A stretch of DNA of 64,000 nt from Cruorifilaria tuberocauda. Taxonomy: Eukaryota; Nematoda; Chromadorea; Rhabditida; Onchocercidae. The notes below the pieces were generated by a model. That model ran no database searches and was not told where the DNA came from. It saw only the letters and a list, made by a program, of their open reading frames with translations. A program made the position numbers and the translations under genes. Shown here piece by piece: positions 61,370 through 64,000 of the stretch (position 1 is its first letter; each line of letters starts with the position of its first letter). The stretch spans positions 62,001-126,000 of the forward strand of contig JABVXU010000023.1 of the NCBI GenBank assembly GCA_013365365.1, written 5' to 3'.

Positions 61370-62588
61370 CTTTTTTTTTTTTCGCGTCAACAAAATTACG
61401 ACAATACCGGTAAGAAACTCTTCTAATATTAAGCGCTGCTTCATTTTAAATAAGAGATTAATTAACCTACATTGTTATACTGATACTATAGAGAGATAAT
61501 TGGGTTGCAAAGGGCATGAAATAAGTCAATAATGATAATAATAATATATTAGGAGAACATAAAACTAATAAGAGTATAAACCAAAATAGTACTAACCTGA
61601 CGATGAAAAAGAATATTTACAATTACCGCTCTAATTAGTAGTAAATCGCATAAATACATATAATGTAAAATAGAATAAAAGTATCACAATAGTACTTGGA
61701 ATACCTGTCAATAATGTAAAACGAATGGAAAAGGAAGGAAAAGATGAGAGAAAGAGTAATCCAAGTTGTATAGAAATAACGAATAAGAAATATAAGATAT
61801 TGTCCTTTTTCAATACTTTATAAATATGTTAAAGGGACTGTAAAAAAGTCCTGTTCCTTCGCCCACCCGCTCTCTCACTCCTCTTCACCTCAATCAACCG
61901 TTCTCATCAAACAACATCGTATCCGGAAGAAATCAATCTCTGTCAGCTTTGTGCTGCTAAATGTGGTTGACTCTCAAGAAGATAAGGAAAATTTAAATTG
62001 TGGAAATGGCGTGAAACTTTTAATTTGGAGTACCTAAGTAATTTGGGAGTGTAATGAATTGTTTAGGGGAGAAACAAAGAGAGAGTTGAGCGGTATATTT
62101 GTCCTTTACTCTCATTTGATGCAGGGAAATTACCAGAGAAAATCAGGATATCTCTCTCATCCTTTTATATACTCTTTTCTTCCATTGATATATCGTGTTT
62201 TTACCGTTATTACGATAACTTTAAATAATTTTTTTATTGCTATAGGCATTATATCCGTTGTCACGATTGCTGTTACTATGTTTTTGTCTACTCAATAATC
62301 ATCCTAAAAGTTATTGTTTCTTCTTCTTGCTTAATTATCCAAATATTCCTTGTACAATAAACATTTCAGGGACAGTCGTTTTTACTGTTTATTTTCTTCT
62401 ACGAATAAGATCATCTTTCACGCGGCATGTTTAGGCGGGAAACATTTCCATAATATGAGTGTTGATATGCAATAAAACCTTACATGTTCTTTAATTCACC
62501 TGCTTTACTTTTTCACATTCTTTCAATTTCACTCTCCTTTTCAAATTCCAATCAGATGTGACATTTTTTTTAATCCAGGCAAATTAAA
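61370..62588. other. Divergent region between fumarase and kinesin
   Basis: 1.2 kb expected to hold both promoters. A 13-base T-run at 61370-61383 sits directly before the chosen fumarase start. A pyrimidine-rich block at 61855-61905 and the acceptor-like ATCCAG at 62574-62579, 9 bases before the kinesin ATG, are the only marks I see. Confidence 0.5.
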
Positions 62589-64000
62589 ATGGCAGGAATT
62601 ATTCCGGTTAGGGTCGCTATTCGAGTTCGTCCACTTAATAATCGAGAAAAGGCAGAGAATTCGCAAGAATGTGTGCAGTGCTTTGTGGAACAGAGTCAGG
62701 TGAGTATTTGATTTGCATCGCCGACTAAGAGAGAAAAAAAATTGGAATTAATTTTTTTCCAGATTTTACAACTGTTGACTGTTTAGATATCAATAAACGG
62801 TAAAATTTTTACGTTCGACAGCGTCTTCGATCCTACTACATCGCAAGAAATGATATATGATGCGTGTGCTGCTCCATTACTGGAGAAAATTTTTGATGGT
62901 ATCTTACTTCCCTTCCGTTCATTAATTCTGCGACTGTGACTTTTATTTTTAATATGTCCATGGAATAAAATTTTTATACATGAAAATTACAAGTAGTTTT
63001 AGTATTTTGAAAATAGAAAAATTAAGGATATAATTGCACGATTCTTGCGTATGGACAAACAGGTAGCGGAAAAACCTATACGATGGGAACTGAAGAAACG
63101 GTCAACATTTTTTAGTTTTTTTTCTGTTGGTAAGGTACATGCGGCGATAAATTTCTGTTTCAATAATATATATATTATCATTTCGAACGAAAATTTTTTC
63201 GACAGCTGCTAAACTGCCTCCACAACTGTACAGTTTTCGAATTTCTGTTGCCGTGAATTAAATCAATTAAAGAAAGTTAAATAAAAAAATGGAGTGAAAT
63301 CATTCAGTGATTTTGCTAGCATCATGAAGACATTATTGATCAGTATATATAACAAATTTTATGTCCAGTTCAATTTTTAAATTCGAAATTAGAATGATAA
63401 AAAGTTTGTCTTAGATAACTGCATCAAGCGAGGGACGTGGGATTATTTCGCGATTAGTGGATGGTATCTTTAAACAAATTGGAACGTCAGATAAGCATGC
63501 TTATCGAGTAACAGCGTCAATGCTTGAAATATATGAAGAGAAGGTTATCGATTTGCTTTGTATCAGTCGGGAATGTTTGCAGATTCGCGAATCAAAAGGA
63601 GTAGTTTTTGTAAGTATTAAATTTAAGAATGTGTTTTAAAGCTTTAGCACATTTTGAGATAAATTTCAATCTTCTTTGATCGTTTCTGTTTGGAATTTTC
63701 GTCAAAATTTTTCATTTTTTAGGTTCAAGGATTATCCGTACATTCGGTATCCTGTCTTGATGATGCCTTAAAACTTCTGCAGAAAGGATGTCAACTTCGA
63801 AGTAGAGGAGAAACAGCGATGAACGACAAATCATCACGCTCGCATGCCATTTTCACATTATGTATCGAAGGGAATGAATCAGACGAAAGGTTTAAGCTCC
63901 TGTTGGCTGCCAAGATTTCAATATTTCGCATAGAAGTTAAATATATTATAATTTAAATGACAATTTCCAGTTCCATGTTCAAAGCAAAACTTCATCTTGT
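62589..64000 (+). CDS. Kinesin motor protein, kinesin-4 (KIF4/KLP-19)-like, 5' part
   Basis: ATP-driven microtubule motor; kinesin-4 members act on chromosomes and the spindle midzone. Exons: 62589-62699, 62787-62898, 63027-63100, 63415-63609, 63723-63889, and 63971 running past the window edge; all junctions are in phase. The start MAGIIPVRVAIRVRP is the usual N-terminal motor strand. The motor marks follow: SVFDPTTSQ, the P-loop GQTGSGKT with AYGQ before it, LEIYEEKVIDLL, and switch I NDKSSRSHAIF. The last exon starts SSMFKAKLHL, just before the expected LAGSE switch II, which lies outside. An N-terminal motor beginning straight with PVRVA and the QGLS..SV spacing favour kinesin-4, but the stalk and tail are not visible, so the subfamily is tentative. 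A spliced-leader-type acceptor lies 9 bases before the ATG. Confidence 0.92.

Noticed and set aside
1..64000. CRISPR arrays, bacterial operons, insertion sequences or Wolbachia-derived segments
   Set aside because: No spaced direct repeats, Shine-Dalgarno-led gene strings or long intron-free bacterial-type frames are present anywhere in the window.

Overview
This window is nuclear DNA of a nematode. The sequence is AT-rich, every protein gene is cut by many short introns with worm-style TTTCAG-type acceptors, several start codons sit just behind an acceptor-like site as expected for spliced-leader trans-splicing, and the conserved proteins look most like nematode members of their families. 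The high intron number (46 exons in one gene) fits a clade III (filarial or spirurid) worm better than Caenorhabditis, but the species cannot be named from this window. All gene models below were built by hand: each junction was checked for reading phase and, where a family was recognised, against the remembered family pattern. No transcript or database was consulted.

Layout. 1-2709 (-) is a CCDC47/calumin gene whose C-terminal end lies outside the window. 3917-20871 (+) is a complete 46-exon GCN1 gene, the ribosome-stress scaffold. 23367-23439 (+) is tRNA-Arg(UCU) with a perfect CRE motif upstream. 24547-26834 (+) is an unrecognised gene for a 231-residue protein with a hydrophobic N-terminus. 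27455-29392 (-) is WDR4/Trm82, the non-catalytic subunit of the tRNA m7G46 methyltransferase. It is divergent from a two-exon gene for an 88-residue single-span protein (30331-30836, +) that may be a cytochrome-oxidase-subunit-like protein. 32430-34417 (+) and 35415-37067 (-) are a tail-to-tail pair of seven-transmembrane receptor paralogues with matching exon structure. About 5.7 kb without a convincing gene follows.

42746-46312 (-) is a bZIP factor of the ATF2/ATF-7 type. 48697-52344 (-) is CCT5, the epsilon subunit of the TRiC/CCT chaperonin, with one clear and one possible GC-AG intron. 56119-61369 (-) is a class II fumarase with a likely mitochondrial presequence and a solo-LTR-like repeat in one intron. 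62589-64000 (+) is the motor-domain start of a kinesin, most like kinesin-4 (KIF4/KLP-19), running off the right edge.

The genes are mostly housekeeping: translation stress sensing, tRNA and its modification, protein folding, ER membrane-protein insertion, the TCA cycle and mitosis. They form no operon-like set, since neighbours are divergent or well separated. I found no coherent novel multi-gene system. The best leads are the mirrored receptor pair, the GC-AG introns of cct-5, the orphan 231-residue protein, the small mitochondrial-like protein, a few hairpins and tandem repeats, and a palindromic motif cluster near 53.13 kb.
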